Below, one piece after another: positions 54,237 through 63,119 of a DNA stretch of 64,000 bases. A program made the position numbers and the translations under genes. This DNA comes from G965225705 sp965225705. Its GTDB lineage: Bacteria > Pseudomonadota > Alphaproteobacteria > Caulobacterales > Maricaulaceae. The stretch spans positions 1,426,001 to 1,490,000 of the forward strand of contig OZ245325.1 in the NCBI GenBank assembly GCA_965225705.1, read 5' to 3'. Position 1 is the first letter of the stretch. Every line of letters begins with the position of its first letter. Under the pieces are notes generated by a model. It was not told the origin of the DNA and searched no databases. It saw only the letters and a list, made by a program, of their open reading frames with translations.

Positions 54237-55299
54237 CACATTTCAGCTTGCACAAAAGGCACGATTAAGGCGAAGCTGGCTGGTTCTTGCAGCCTTTTTT
54301 CTTTTTGCTGTTTTTGCGGCCTGTGCAAGTGTGATGACAGGGGCAGCACCTATCCCGTCAGCTGATATTATCAGGACTCTTTTCTTTCTTTCCCCGGATA
54401 CATCATCAGGTTACACGCAAACAGTTATTCTTAACCTGCGACTTCCCCGTATGGTTTTAGGCCTGTCCGTGGGGGCAGCTTTAGGGGTAGCAGGTGCTGT
54501 TTTACAAGGGTTTTTACGTAACCCTTTAGCGGATCCTGGCCTGATTGGTGTCTCCTCTGGTGCAGCCCTTGCAGCAGCGGGGACAGTGGTCCTTGATGGT
54601 GTTTTTCTGCCAGGTCTTATGGAAAATTTTGGAGGACTGGCTCTCCCCTTATCTGCATTCCTGGGTGGCCTGGCAGCTGTTTTTTTTGTGTATCGCTTTG
54701 CCCAAAGCAATGGTCGTTTGGACGGGCTTACTCTTATTCTTGCTGGTATTGCTCTTAATGCTTTGTGTGGAGCTTTAATTGGAGCTCTCTCTTATATCGG
54801 TGATGATCATCAATTACGTTTCCTGACACTTTGGATGATGGGATCTCTGGGCTCTGCAGACTGGACCATGGCGCTGTTTTCAGGGGGGCTTTGCCTGATC
54901 TCTGCGTTTGCCCTGTGTTCTCTGGCACGCCCGCTTAATGCGCTGGCTCTGGGGGAGGTGGAAGCAGAACATCTGGGTATTGCCGTACAAAATGTTAAAC
55001 ACCATATTTTGATCTTCACTGCCCTGGGTGTTGGGGCAGCAGCAGCAGGGTGCGGCATGGTTGGCTTTGTTGGCCTTGTTGCCCCGCATTTAACCCGTCT
55101 TATGACAGGTCCGGATCACCGATATGTTCTGCCTGGTGCAGCCCTTATGGGCGCAGGCCTCCTCACAGCGGCTGATGTCACCGCGCGACTTGTCATACCC
55201 CCGGCAGAAATTCCCCTGGGAGTCATTCTGGGCCTGGTAGGAGCCCCATTTTTCCTTTGGCTTTTGTCACGTGCCAGAAAATCTCTCTATAGCTTATAA
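54220..55299 (+). CDS. hmuU: Heme ABC transporter permease HmuU
   Basis: From ATG 54220 the product is 359 residues of the FecCD family, with eight or more hydrophobic segments. Landmarks are NLRLPRMVLGLSVGAALGVAGAVLQGFLRNPLADPGLIGVSSGAAL, LRFLTLWMMGSLG and GMVGFVGLVAPHLTRLMTGPDHRYVLPGAALMGA. These are typical of heme and siderophore permeases. Its neighbours make heme the likely substrate. A longer reading from 54151 overlaps hmuT too far and lacks membrane character; ATG 54220 is chosen. Confidence 0.94.
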   Translation: MTTASSTFQLAQKARLRRSWLVLAAFFLFAVFAACASVMTGAAPIPSADIIRTLFFLSPDTSSGYTQTVILNLRLPRMVLGLSVGAALGVAGAVLQGFLRNPLADPGLIGVSSGAALAAAGTVVLDGVFLPGLMENFGGLALPLSAFLGGLAAVFFVYRFAQSNGRLDGLTLILAGIALNALCGALIGALSYIGDDHQLRFLTLWMMGSLGSADWTMALFSGGLCLISAFALCSLARPLNALALGEVEAEHLGIAVQNVKHHILIFTALGVGAAAAGCGMVGFVGLVAPHLTRLMTGPDHRYVLPGAALMGAGLLTAADVTARLVIPPAEIPLGVILGLVGAPFFLWLLSRARKSLYSL

Positions 55300-55318
55300 A
55301 AAACCGGAAGGAAAGATT

Positions 55319-56125
55319 ATGAGCACAGAACAAAGCCTTTACTGTCTTAAAAATATTGATGTGGAACGCTCCGGGTGTACCATTCTTAATACGGTCAGCA
55401 TGACAGCACGTGCAGGAGAAATAACCGTTTTAGCAGGCCCGAATGGGGCAGGAAAAAGTACAGCTTTACGGGTTTTGGCGGGGTCTTTATCTACAGAGGC
55501 AGGCCATGTGCTCTTAAACAGTCAGCCTCTTGAGGAATTTTCTTCTTATGCCCTTGCACAGCGCCGTGCTGTTTTGGCGCAGCATGTGTCTGTTAGTTTT
55601 GATTTTGAGGTCTATGATATCGTGTGTCTTGGTCTTGCCTCTCAAAAGCTTGAGAACAAGAGGGAAAAAGACACACGTGTGATGGAGTGTCTCAGACAGT
55701 TCCAGGCGGAAACACTTATAGGGCGACGTTACCACACACTTTCAGGAGGAGAACAAAAACGTGTACAGCTTGCACGTGTGCTGGCACAAATCTCTGAACC
55801 TCTGGAGACATATGAAACCCGCTGGCTTCTTCTGGATGAGCCAGGTGCCAACCTTGATATGGCGCATGAACTGGCTTTGATGGAAACCCTGCAAGAACTT
55901 ACCCAAAAAGAAGGTACAGGGATTATTATAGCTCTCCACGATCTGGCCCTGGCACGTATTTTTGCAGACCATTTCGTTTTGATGAAACAGGGAAATATTA
56001 TCGCAGAGGGAGCGCCTTCCTCCATCTTAACGCCTCAACTCCTTGAAAAAGTCTATGAACTTCCCTCTGCCTGGCGGGACTGGCCCCTTTCACGCAAAGC
56101 GCCTCTCAAAGCAAACCTGTCTTAA
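55319..56125 (+). CDS. hmuV: Heme ABC transporter ATPase HmuV
   Basis: From ATG 55319 (after GGAAGGAAAG) the product is 268 residues. Walker A is AGPNGAGKSTALRVL, the ABC signature YHTLSGGEQKRVQLARVLAQ, Walker B RWLLLDEPGANLD, and the switch His IIALHDLALARIFAD. The ETYETRWLLLDEP spacing is common in HmuV. It powers HmuU. A frame from 55271 exists, but the better ribosome site decides the shorter start. The last four bases overlap the convergent MAPEG gene. Confidence 0.95.
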   Translation: MSTEQSLYCLKNIDVERSGCTILNTVSMTARAGEITVLAGPNGAGKSTALRVLAGSLSTEAGHVLLNSQPLEEFSSYALAQRRAVLAQHVSVSFDFEVYDIVCLGLASQKLENKREKDTRVMECLRQFQAETLIGRRYHTLSGGEQKRVQLARVLAQISEPLETYETRWLLLDEPGANLDMAHELALMETLQELTQKEGTGIIIALHDLALARIFADHFVLMKQGNIIAEGAPSSILTPQLLEKVYELPSAWRDWPLSRKAPLKANLS

Positions 56126-56514
56126 GAAAAAGCATGGCGGAGAAGTAAAAAACTTTCCAAAGATAAAACCAGCCATGTCAAACCTACCCCCACACTGCGT
56201 CCGGGAGATCGCCCCTGAGAGCGCCACAAACCCCAGGCATGAGCCAGGCGCGCCACAAGCAAACAAGACCCCAAAATATGAATCCATAAGCCTGACAGCC
56301 CCAAAAAGGCAAGACCCCATAACCCTAAAAGAGCGAAAGGAACATTTTCACAAAAATTTCCATGCATGCGTATAGCTTGCTGCAGGGCAGGGGCACCCCC
56401 TTCTCCTAATTTTACCTTATAAACATTTCTCTGAACAATCACCCAAAGAGATAACATCATAAAAAATATAAGGAAAAGAGCTGTATAAAAAGCAACCACA
56501 TGAAGGGTTTCCAT
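56122..56514 (-). CDS. MAPEG family membrane protein
   Basis: The 130-residue protein has four hydrophobic helices (VAFYTALFLIFFMMLSLWVIVQ, FALLGLWGLAFLGLSGLW, HILGSCLLVARLAHAWGLW, VGVGLTWLVLSLESFLLL). The MAPEG motif is ALQQAIRMHGNFCENVPFALLGL, with HGNFxENxP the key. It resembles the bacterial YecN-type members, of unknown substrate, related to glutathione-using enzymes. It is convergent with hmuV, overlapping by 4 bases. Confidence 0.85.
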   Translation of the reverse strand: METLHVVAFYTALFLIFFMMLSLWVIVQRNVYKVKLGEGGAPALQQAIRMHGNFCENVPFALLGLWGLAFLGLSGLWIHILGSCLLVARLAHAWGLWRSQGRSPGRSVGVGLTWLVLSLESFLLLRHAFS

Positions 56515-56679
56515 AAGACTTCCTCTTTAATTAAGGCCCCTGACGTATATGCCCTCAAACACCGCATGTCTCTCATCACAGGCCTTGATGATAAGAAAAA
56601 CCATGATACCCTCTTTGAACAAAGATATACCTGCTTACTCTCATAAGCCAGCCTCTTTTTGATAAGGACAGAAGATACC

Positions 56680-57354
56680 ATGCCTTTGGATGGTCCACGT
56701 CTTTCAGCACCTCAGGGAAAAGCCGGAAAGCTAATTGTTTTATGTCATGGTTATGGCTCCAATGGCCATGATCTGATAGCTCTTGCCCAGTCCTGGTCCG
56801 GCCTTTTGCCTGAAGCAGCCTATTTTGCACCCCACGCGCCTCTGATTCTGCCTGAATTTCCTTCCGGACGCGCGTGGTTTCCCCTCACCACGCTTGAACC
56901 GGATGCTTTAAGAGAAGGCTGTGCAACAGCGCACAGGGTTTTAGACAACACCCTTGATAATGAACGTCAAAAACTGGGCTTATCCTGGTCTGATATCGCC
57001 CTTGTCGGATTTTCACAGGGTGCCATGATGGCTCTTTATACAGGGATTATGCGCTCTTGTCCTTTAGGGGGCATTGTGTCTTATTCTGGTGCTTTTGTGC
57101 CGGACACCTCTCCTGCTGCCCCCACACCAGGCCTTCTGATTCACGGCCTTAAGGATGATGTCGTTCCTGCACAGGCCCTTTTTAGCGCCGCAGAGTCTTT
57201 TTCAGAGCTTGCCCTTCCCTGCCGCTGGCATATTCAGCCCCATCTTGGTCATGCAATTGATGAAGAAGGGTTGAAGCTCGGCGGAGCCTGGCTTAAATCT
57301 GCCTTGTCAGGAAAGTTGAAAAACTTTATACCACCAGAGACGATACCATCATAA
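56680..57354 (+). CDS. Phospholipase/carboxylesterase (alpha/beta hydrolase)
   Basis: From ATG 56680 the product is 224 residues. LIVLCHGYGSNGHDLI gives the oxyanion region, LVGFSQGAMMALYTG the nucleophile Ser, LLIHGLKDDVVPAQAL the Asp, and QPHLGHAIDEEGLKLG the His. It matches the small carboxylesterase/lysophospholipase group near EstB and human APT1. A TTG at 56659 extends the frame but lies in the leader. Substrate unknown. It is upstream of the NDUFA12 gene by 101 bases. Confidence 0.9.
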   Translation: MPLDGPRLSAPQGKAGKLIVLCHGYGSNGHDLIALAQSWSGLLPEAAYFAPHAPLILPEFPSGRAWFPLTTLEPDALREGCATAHRVLDNTLDNERQKLGLSWSDIALVGFSQGAMMALYTGIMRSCPLGGIVSYSGAFVPDTSPAAPTPGLLIHGLKDDVVPAQALFSAAESFSELALPCRWHIQPHLGHAIDEEGLKLGGAWLKSALSGKLKNFIPPETIPS

Positions 57355-57455
57355 GGCCAGGCACTATAAGAAGACCACATGACCCGGCCCCGGGCTCTGG
57401 ACCTTCTTAACTGCACAGCATAGTATGGTTGTACATGTATGATGAGAAGAAAGAC

Positions 57456-57884
57456 ATGTTGAGTTTTATACAGAAAATTTTCGTTTGGTGGCGTGATGCA
57501 ACCCCTGGATCTTTGTATGATATTCATCGTCGTGGCCATTATGTGGGCCAGGATGAATTTGGGAATAAATATTATGAAGAGCGTCAGGAAAGCCTTGAAG
57601 GTCGCAAACGCCGATGGGTCATTTACAAGGGATATACCGATGCTTCACGTATTCCCGCAGACTGGCATGGCTGGATGCATCATATTTTTGAACACCCCCC
57701 AACAGAACAACCCTTCTCTCTCAAACCCTGGGAAAAAGATCATCAGCCCAATATGACAGGAAGCCTTCATGCCTATCATCCCCGTGGCGCTTTAAAACAT
57801 GGCGGTGTACGCTCTCCCGTAACAGCTGATTATGAAGCCTGGACCCCGGAGGACAGAAAAAATAAGCTGGGTACAAAGGCGTAA
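57456..57884 (+). CDS. NDUFA12 family complex I accessory subunit
   Basis: The product is 142 residues from ATG 57456: FVWWRDATPGSLYDIHRRGHYVGQDEFGNKYYEER, then RRWVIYKGYTDASRIPADWHGWMHH and HAYHPRGALKHGGVR. This is the alphaproteobacterial homologue of the mitochondrial 17.2-kDa complex I subunit (NDUFA12/B17.2). It begins a group with mlaD and the DUF2155 gene. The frame extends to a TTG at 57429; AGAAG before 57456 supports the shorter start. Confidence 0.93.
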   Translation: MLSFIQKIFVWWRDATPGSLYDIHRRGHYVGQDEFGNKYYEERQESLEGRKRRWVIYKGYTDASRIPADWHGWMHHIFEHPPTEQPFSLKPWEKDHQPNMTGSLHAYHPRGALKHGGVRSPVTADYEAWTPEDRKNKLGTKA

Positions 57885-57907
57885 AAAGTTCTTTTTGGAG
57901 ACAAAAC

Positions 57908-58375
57908 ATGCGTGAACAATGGGCGGAAACTCTCACTGGTTTTTTTGTGGTCATTCTTGCTGTCTGCTTTCTGGGCTATGCCCTTTTAACTGTGGGGAAT
58001 ATATCTGGAAGAGGCGAAGGATATGATGTTTTTGCACGCTTTAGCAAAGCTAATGGCCTGGCATCTGGTGCCGATGTTCGCTTATCAGGGGTTAAAATAG
58101 GCTCTGTCAGTCATCTTGAACTGGATCCACAAACCTATATGGCCAAAGTTAATATGCAAATCACAGGTAATATTGGCATACCCGGTGATTCAACAGCTAA
58201 GATAGCTTCTGATGGACTGTTGGGCGGGGCCTATATTGCCATTGATCCGGGTGGGGAGGAGACCATGATTCCCAAAGGAGGTGAATTTCTTTATACGCAG
58301 GGCTCTGTTGATTTATTTCAGCTTTTAGGGCAGGCTTTTCTCAATAGAGAAAAAAAAGATACACAGCCTCAATAA
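57908..58375 (+). CDS. mlaD: MlaD-type lipid-transport substrate-binding protein
   Basis: The 155-residue protein has an N-terminal membrane anchor (ETLTGFFVVILAVCFLGYALLTV) and one MCE domain: VFARFSKANGLASGADVRLSGVKIGSV, then GIPGDSTAKIASDGLLGGAYIAIDPGG. It matches MlaD/Ttg2C, which forms a hexamer holding phospholipid for the MlaFEDB transporter. The mlaF and mlaE genes are not adjacent. It follows NDUFA12 after 23 bases, GGAG before the ATG. A small soluble tail (FLNREKKDTQPQ) ends it. Confidence 0.92.
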   Translation: MREQWAETLTGFFVVILAVCFLGYALLTVGNISGRGEGYDVFARFSKANGLASGADVRLSGVKIGSVSHLELDPQTYMAKVNMQITGNIGIPGDSTAKIASDGLLGGAYIAIDPGGEETMIPKGGEFLYTQGSVDLFQLLGQAFLNREKKDTQPQ

Positions 58376-58468
58376 GAACACTCCCTGACATAAAATCCTA
58401 AAGCTTTTCATATCATCCGGTTTTTTGTCTCCTGTCACAAATGTTTGGAACAAGAAAGAGTTTTCATT

Positions 58469-59134
58469 GTGCTTGCTTTTACCCTTATCAGCTTTCTTTT
58501 AGCGCAGGAGCCCCCTCAACCTCCTTCTTTCCGGGACTTTCTGCAAGGTCAGGAAGATACATTGCAGAAAAAGAACGAAGCGGATAAAGAGGAAGATGAT
58601 TTCTGGCGTGAGTTTGAAGAGAAAACACCTAATATTCAGGGAAACATCGTGGTGTTACGTGCGCTTGATAAAATCACGGGGCGCACACATGATTTTGAGC
58701 TTCCCCTTGATAAACCTGAGACTTTCAGAAAACTTAAAATTATTGCGCGCCATTGTGAAAAAACACCCCCTGAAGAAATGCCTGAAACTTATGTTTTTCT
58801 CCAGATTTATGATCCAGTCCCTGAAAAAAATGAGCATGAAGATACCTCATTACAAACTCAGGTAACAACAAATTCTGAAGTACAAACACACCGTAAGACA
58901 ACAGAACTAACTACCCCGGATGGTCAGCCCCGGAAAGGACAGGAGGCATTGCCTGCATTTTTGTCCATGCAGGATCAGACAGCCCTTTTTGATAACAGGA
59001 AATTTCGTCTCATTTTTTCCGGATGGATGTTTGCTTCCAATCCTGGTCTCAATGCTTTAGAGCACCCTGTTTATGACATATGGCCTATAGCCTGTAAAAC
59101 CTCTGAGCCAGACAAAACAGAAGGTGCAGAATAA
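58469..59134 (+). CDS. DUF2155 family secreted protein
   Basis: The product is 221 residues from GTG 58469, with a probable short signal (LAFTLISFLLAQ); a TTG at 58445 gives a longer frame. The middle is acidic (EADKEEDDFWREFEEKTP). The DUF2155 core is VVLRALDKITGRTHDFELPLDKPETFRKLKIIARHC, and the closing signature is FSGWMFASNPGLNALEHPVYDIWPIACK. A 45-residue low-complexity insert (Thr, Gln, Glu) separates the parts. Function unknown. The 3' end overlaps convergent aat by 64 bases. Confidence 0.85.
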   Translation: MLAFTLISFLLAQEPPQPPSFRDFLQGQEDTLQKKNEADKEEDDFWREFEEKTPNIQGNIVVLRALDKITGRTHDFELPLDKPETFRKLKIIARHCEKTPPEEMPETYVFLQIYDPVPEKNEHEDTSLQTQVTTNSEVQTHRKTTELTTPDGQPRKGQEALPAFLSMQDQTALFDNRKFRLIFSGWMFASNPGLNALEHPVYDIWPIACKTSEPDKTEGAE

Positions 59135-59721
59135 AAATCTGCCTCAAGGTATAAGGCATGCTCGAGGCGTTTATGATAGAGAGATCGTGGTATATTCTTA
59201 GCTCCAAAACGGTTTAAATGATCCGTTGGAAACTGAATATCCAAAAGTTGGAACCCACCCAGGTGAAGACGTGCGACAAGATGGACAAGGGCTGTCTTAC
59301 TTGCATTAGGGGTATGAGAGACCATGCTTTCTCCAAAAAAAGCTCCACCAAGACTCACACCAAACAGACCGCCCTGAAATGTCTCCCCTTTCCAGCACTC
59401 CACACTATGGGCATAGCAGGCTTTATGAAGCTCCTGATATGCCCTCATAAGGGGAAGATTGATCCAGGTATCTTCCCGTCCTGGTCCGGGGGCAGCACAG
59501 GCCTCCAGCACAGTTGTAAATGCTGTATTACAGGTCACATAAAAAACATCACGCCGTACAGTCTTTTTTAAGGATCTGGACACATGGAATCTTTCAAGGG
59601 GAAGAATACTTCGTTCTTCAGGATCAAGGATAAAAAGACTGGGATCATGACGTGAGTCTGCCATAGGGAAAACCCCATTTGCATAACATGCCAAAAGATT
59701 TTCAGCTGTAAAACCGCTCAT
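59071..59721 (-). CDS. aat: Leucyl/phenylalanyl-tRNA-protein transferase
   Basis: The 216-residue enzyme has LLACYANGVFPMADSR, LEPEERSILPLERFHVSRSLKKTVRR-like region (LDPEERSILPL), then TWINLPLMRAYQELHKACYAHSVECWKGETFQGGLFGVSLGGAFFGESMVSH and QFPTDHLNRFGAKNIPR. It adds Leu or Phe to proteins with N-terminal Arg or Lys for N-end-rule decay by ClpAP. Its start overlaps accC stop by ATGA. The last 64 bases overlap DUF2155 on the other strand. Confidence 0.95.
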   Translation of the reverse strand: MSGFTAENLLACYANGVFPMADSRHDPSLFILDPEERSILPLERFHVSRSLKKTVRRDVFYVTCNTAFTTVLEACAAPGPGREDTWINLPLMRAYQELHKACYAHSVECWKGETFQGGLFGVSLGGAFFGESMVSHTPNASKTALVHLVARLHLGGFQLLDIQFPTDHLNRFGAKNIPRSLYHKRLEHALYLEADFYSAPSVLSGSEVLQAIGHMS

Positions 59722-61067
59722 CCTGCTTTATGTGATTTCAACCAGTTTTCTAACCAGTGAATGTTGTAATCCCCCTTTTTGAAATCTTCATTGTCCAAAA
59801 GATCCAGAAAGAGAGGAATCGTCGTATCAAGCCCATCAATCACGGTCTCACCAAGGGCCCTTTTAAGACGCATCAGGGCCTCCTCACGCGTGGCCCCATG
59901 TACAATCAGCTTACCAATCAGGCTATCATAATAAGGCGGAACCTTATAATTCGCATAGAGAGCAGAATCAAACCGAACTCCAAGCCCCCCCGGGGCATGA
60001 TAGTTTTTGACCTGACCCGGTGAAGGGGCAAAAGTCCATGGATTTTCAGCATTAACCCGACACTCCACAGCATGTCCCTGAAAGCGCACGTTTTCCTGTG
60101 TAAAACTTAAAGGCTCCCCCGCAGCAATGGCAATCTGTTCCCGAACCAGGTCAATGCCTGTAATCATTTCTGTTACCGGATGTTCCACCTGAAGACGCGT
60201 ATTCATTTCAATAAAATAAAACTGACCATCCTCATAAAGAAACTCAATCGTACCAACACCAAGATAGCCTATGGAGGCAATAGCCTGACGAGCTATATCT
60301 CCGATATGTTCACGCTCTTCAGAAGACAGGACAGGGGAGAGTGCCTCTTCCAAAAGCTTTTGATGGCGGCGTTGCAAAGAACAGTCACGTTCCCCAAGAT
60401 GGGCCGTTGCCCCGTGTGCATCAGCAATAACCTGAATTTCAATGTGACGTGGTTGTTTCAAATAACGTTCAAGGTAAACAGATCCATCTCCAAAAGCGGC
60501 CTCTGCCTCGGCACGCGCGGTGGCATAAGCCTCTTTCATCTCAGCTTTTGTGAGGGCAATTTTCATACCACGACCCCCACCCCCCGCAGCGGCCTTAACC
60601 AAAAGAGGATAACCAATCTCTTCAGCGGTCTTCAAAGCGTCTTCTTCTGTCTCAACAGCCCCATCTGAGCCGGGCACCACAGGTGTCCCCGCCTCTATCA
60701 TGGCCTGTTTTGCTGCAATTTTATCACCCATAAGGCGGATATGATCTGGTTTCGGGCCAATAAAAATGAGACCATGGGCCTCAATAATATCGGCAAAACG
60801 TGCATTTTCTGCCAAAAACCCATAGCCTGGATGAACAGCCTGTGCGCCTGTGATTTCACACGCTGCGACAAGGGCCGGAGCATTGAGATAGCTTTGTGCG
60901 GCCTGGGCCGGTCCAATACACACACTCTCGTCCGCTAAACGCACATGCATAGCCTCAGCATCGGCTTCAGAATGCACAGCAACCGTTGCTATCCCCATCT
61001 CCTTACACGCGCGATGAATACGCAGGGCAATTTCACCACGATTGGCAATCAGAACTTTATCAAACAT
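59718..61067 (-). CDS. accC: Biotin carboxylase subunit of acetyl-CoA carboxylase
   Basis: From ATG 61067 the product is 449 residues. Starts MFDKVLIANRGEIALRIHRAC, with ATP-grasp motifs KAAAGGGGRGMKIA, RHIEIQVIADAHG and HLGERDCSLQRRHQKL, then EFLYEDGQFYFIEMNTRLQVEHPVTEMITGIDLV. It carboxylates biotin on AccB with bicarbonate and ATP, the first step of fatty acid synthesis. A GTG at 61076 is an alternative start. It is between accB and aat in the operon. Confidence 0.97.
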   Translation of the reverse strand: MFDKVLIANRGEIALRIHRACKEMGIATVAVHSEADAEAMHVRLADESVCIGPAQAAQSYLNAPALVAACEITGAQAVHPGYGFLAENARFADIIEAHGLIFIGPKPDHIRLMGDKIAAKQAMIEAGTPVVPGSDGAVETEEDALKTAEEIGYPLLVKAAAGGGGRGMKIALTKAEMKEAYATARAEAEAAFGDGSVYLERYLKQPRHIEIQVIADAHGATAHLGERDCSLQRRHQKLLEEALSPVLSSEEREHIGDIARQAIASIGYLGVGTIEFLYEDGQFYFIEMNTRLQVEHPVTEMITGIDLVREQIAIAAGEPLSFTQENVRFQGHAVECRVNAENPWTFAPSPGQVKNYHAPGGLGVRFDSALYANYKVPPYYDSLIGKLIVHGATREEALMRLKRALGETVIDGLDTTIPLFLDLLDNEDFKKGDYNIHWLENWLKSHKAG

Positions 61068-61085
61068 GTCTTTCACTCTCTGATT

Positions 61086-61556
61086 CTAGACAATGACAAC
61101 CAAAGGTGCGCCATATTCTACAGGCTCAGCATCACTCACTAGGATTTTATGAATCTTTCCGGATTTTGGTGCAGGAATAGGGTTAAAGGTTTTCATGGCC
61201 TCGACAAGAAGAAGCGTATCACCTTCCTGAACCTGATCTCCCACCTTAATAAAAGCCGGGTCCTCTGGTGAAGGCTTCATATAAACCGTACCAACCATAG
61301 GAGAAGTGACAGCATCAGAGAAATCGTCGTCCTGCTCCAAAGGTGCGGGCGCCTCAGCACCAGCAGAAACTATGGAAGCAGGGGGTATGCCAACAGGCGC
61401 TATGCTTGCAGGTGCGGTGATATGCGTTGCTGTCTGGCGGGTGATTCGGACACGTAAATCACCGCGTTCCACCTCAACCTCTGTAAGCTTTGTCTCGTCA
61501 AGAATAAGAGCAAGTTCGCGAACAAGCTCCAGATCAGCAGGGTTAGTTTTTGTCAT
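61086..61556 (-). CDS. accB: Biotin carboxyl carrier protein of acetyl-CoA carboxylase
   Basis: The 156-residue protein has an N-terminal helix (ELVRELALILDETKLTEVEVERGDLRVRI) and an Ala/Pro linker (about residues 42-80). The biotinyl domain contains SPMVGTVYMKPSPEDPAFIKVGDQV and the biotin Lys in LVEAMKTFNPIPA. The start overlaps aroQ by 4 bases, and accC follows after a short spacer, so one operon is likely. Confidence 0.97.
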   Translation of the reverse strand: MTKTNPADLELVRELALILDETKLTEVEVERGDLRVRITRQTATHITAPASIAPVGIPPASIVSAGAEAPAPLEQDDDFSDAVTSPMVGTVYMKPSPEDPAFIKVGDQVQEGDTLLLVEAMKTFNPIPAPKSGKIHKILVSDAEPVEYGAPLVVIV

Positions 61557-62035
61557 AAAAACGACTCTCCTTCCTGTTTTTTGTCTTTTTCCTCAAGGGA
61601 AAGTATCCGGGCCGCAGCTTCTGTGCCAAGAACATAGCTGTTCAGCCCAAAACCACTGATAACTCCCGTTGCCACGCGGGAAACATAAGAAACACCCCGA
61701 AAAGCTTCCCGTGACTGCGGCAGGGACAGATGAATCTCTATAATAGGTTTATCCACTAATTTCAAAGCATCATAAAGCGCGAGAGAGGTATGTCCATAGC
61801 CAGCAGGATTTAGAAGAAGGGCAGAGCTCTCCCCCGCGGCTTCCTGGACCCAGTCTATAAGCTCACCTTCATGATTTGTCTGGCGAAAGACGAGCTTTAA
61901 ACCAAAGCGCTCTGCCTGCAGTTCACAGGCTTTTTTAATTTTTTTCAGAGTATGGGGACCATATATGTCCGGTTCACGTAGCCCAAGCAGGTTAAGATTA
62001 GGACCATTAAGAATATAAAGGGGATGTGGCGTCAT
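61553..62035 (-). CDS. aroQ: 3-dehydroquinate dehydratase, type II
   Basis: From ATG 62035 the product is 160 residues: PLYILNGPNLNLLGLREPDIYG, VFRQTNHEGELIDWVQEA, ALLLNPAGYGHTSLALYDAL, PIIEIHLSLPQSREAFRGVSYVSRV and GVISGFGLNSYVLG. The catalytic Tyr is in EPDIYG and the His in EIHLS. It forms 3-dehydroshikimate in aromatic synthesis. A TTG at 62047 is possible, but GGGAG sits five bases before 62035. It is the first gene of the aroQ-accB-accC-aat operon. Confidence 0.96.
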   Translation of the reverse strand: MTPHPLYILNGPNLNLLGLREPDIYGPHTLKKIKKACELQAERFGLKLVFRQTNHEGELIDWVQEAAGESSALLLNPAGYGHTSLALYDALKLVDKPIIEIHLSLPQSREAFRGVSYVSRVATGVISGFGLNSYVLGTEAAARILSLEEKDKKQEGESFL

Positions 62036-62186
62036 GATGACTCCCAAAAATACTTTCTTTTCTCACAGTCTAGCACCATCATCAGGAGATCTAAAACCCC
62101 TGACTTGTTTTCTGTATAAAGAGCTACCATCTCTGGGATAGAGTAAAATAAAGTAAGGTTTAAAACAGGTTTTTATGGAGCCCCTC

Positions 62187-63119
62187 ATGATAAAAAACAA
62201 AAAAACCCAGCCCCGGGAGGATTATATAGCAAGCTTTCAGCTTGAAAAAACACCTGTTTATGGCCGTATTGTACGCTTTGGCCCCATGATTGAAAAAATT
62301 CTCAGTGCGCATCCTTACCCTGAAACAGCTGCCTGCCTTTTGGGAGAGGCCCTTTTAGCCACCGCTCTCATAGGAAACCGTCTTAAGTTTAAAGGCAAGC
62401 TTATTCTCCAGGCTCAGGGGGAAGGCCCTGTTCCCATGCTTGTCGCTGAATATACCAGCATGGGCACACTCAGAGGTTTTGCAAAACATGATGATCAGGC
62501 TTTGGCCAGTTTGCAGGATAAAACAATTCCTCATCCTCCTCCAAACCTCCAGGCTCTTCTCGGACACAAGGCACATATTATCCTCACCTTATGCCCTGAT
62601 GACGCTCAGGAACGCTATCAGAGTATTGTGGCGCTGGAAGGAGAAACCCTGGCAAAGGCTCTCGAAACTTATTTTGAAACCTCTGAGCAAATGCCAACAC
62701 GTATGATGATGGCGATGGCACAATATGATGCCGGAGATGGTCATTTGCGCTGGCGGGGTGGGGGCATGCTTGTCCAGCGTTATCCTGACAAAAATACAGA
62801 AAACGCTGAAGAAACCTGGATCTATGCCAAAACAATTTTCTCGACGCTGAAAGCTGAGGAAATGGTGGATCCTGATCTGTCTTCGGAGACACTTCTCTAC
62901 CGCCTGTTTCATGAAGAGGGTGTGCGTATGGCCCCGCCCTCTCCCCTTAAGGCTCAATGCTCCTGTTCAGGGGAAAAAATTGCACAGTTTCTGGCCTCTG
63001 TTCCTGAAAAGGAACGCTTAGACCTTGTCCGTAACGGTTTCATCACCTCCCACTGTGAATACTGTCATAAGGTCTTTCGCTTTACAGAAAAAGAAATAGA
63101 GAAGCGTCTGCACATTTAA
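62187..63119 (+). CDS. hslO: Hsp33 redox-regulated chaperone
   Basis: From ATG 62187 the product is 310 residues. The core has TPVYGRIVRFGPMIEKILSAHPYPE, LLGEALLATALIGNRLKFKGKLILQAQGEGPVPMLVAEYT and GVRMAPPSPLKAQCSCSGEKI. The C-terminal zinc switch is C-x-C (QCSCSG) and C-x2-C (HCEYCHKVF). Oxidation of these Cys activates holdase function. GGAG lies six bases before 62187, preferred over the ATG at 62175. The end overlaps the convergent nadQ-like gene by 4 bases. Confidence 0.95.
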   Translation: MIKNKKTQPREDYIASFQLEKTPVYGRIVRFGPMIEKILSAHPYPETAACLLGEALLATALIGNRLKFKGKLILQAQGEGPVPMLVAEYTSMGTLRGFAKHDDQALASLQDKTIPHPPPNLQALLGHKAHIILTLCPDDAQERYQSIVALEGETLAKALETYFETSEQMPTRMMMAMAQYDAGDGHLRWRGGGMLVQRYPDKNTENAEETWIYAKTIFSTLKAEEMVDPDLSSETLLYRLFHEEGVRMAPPSPLKAQCSCSGEKIAQFLASVPEKERLDLVRNGFITSHCEYCHKVFRFTEKEIEKRLHI

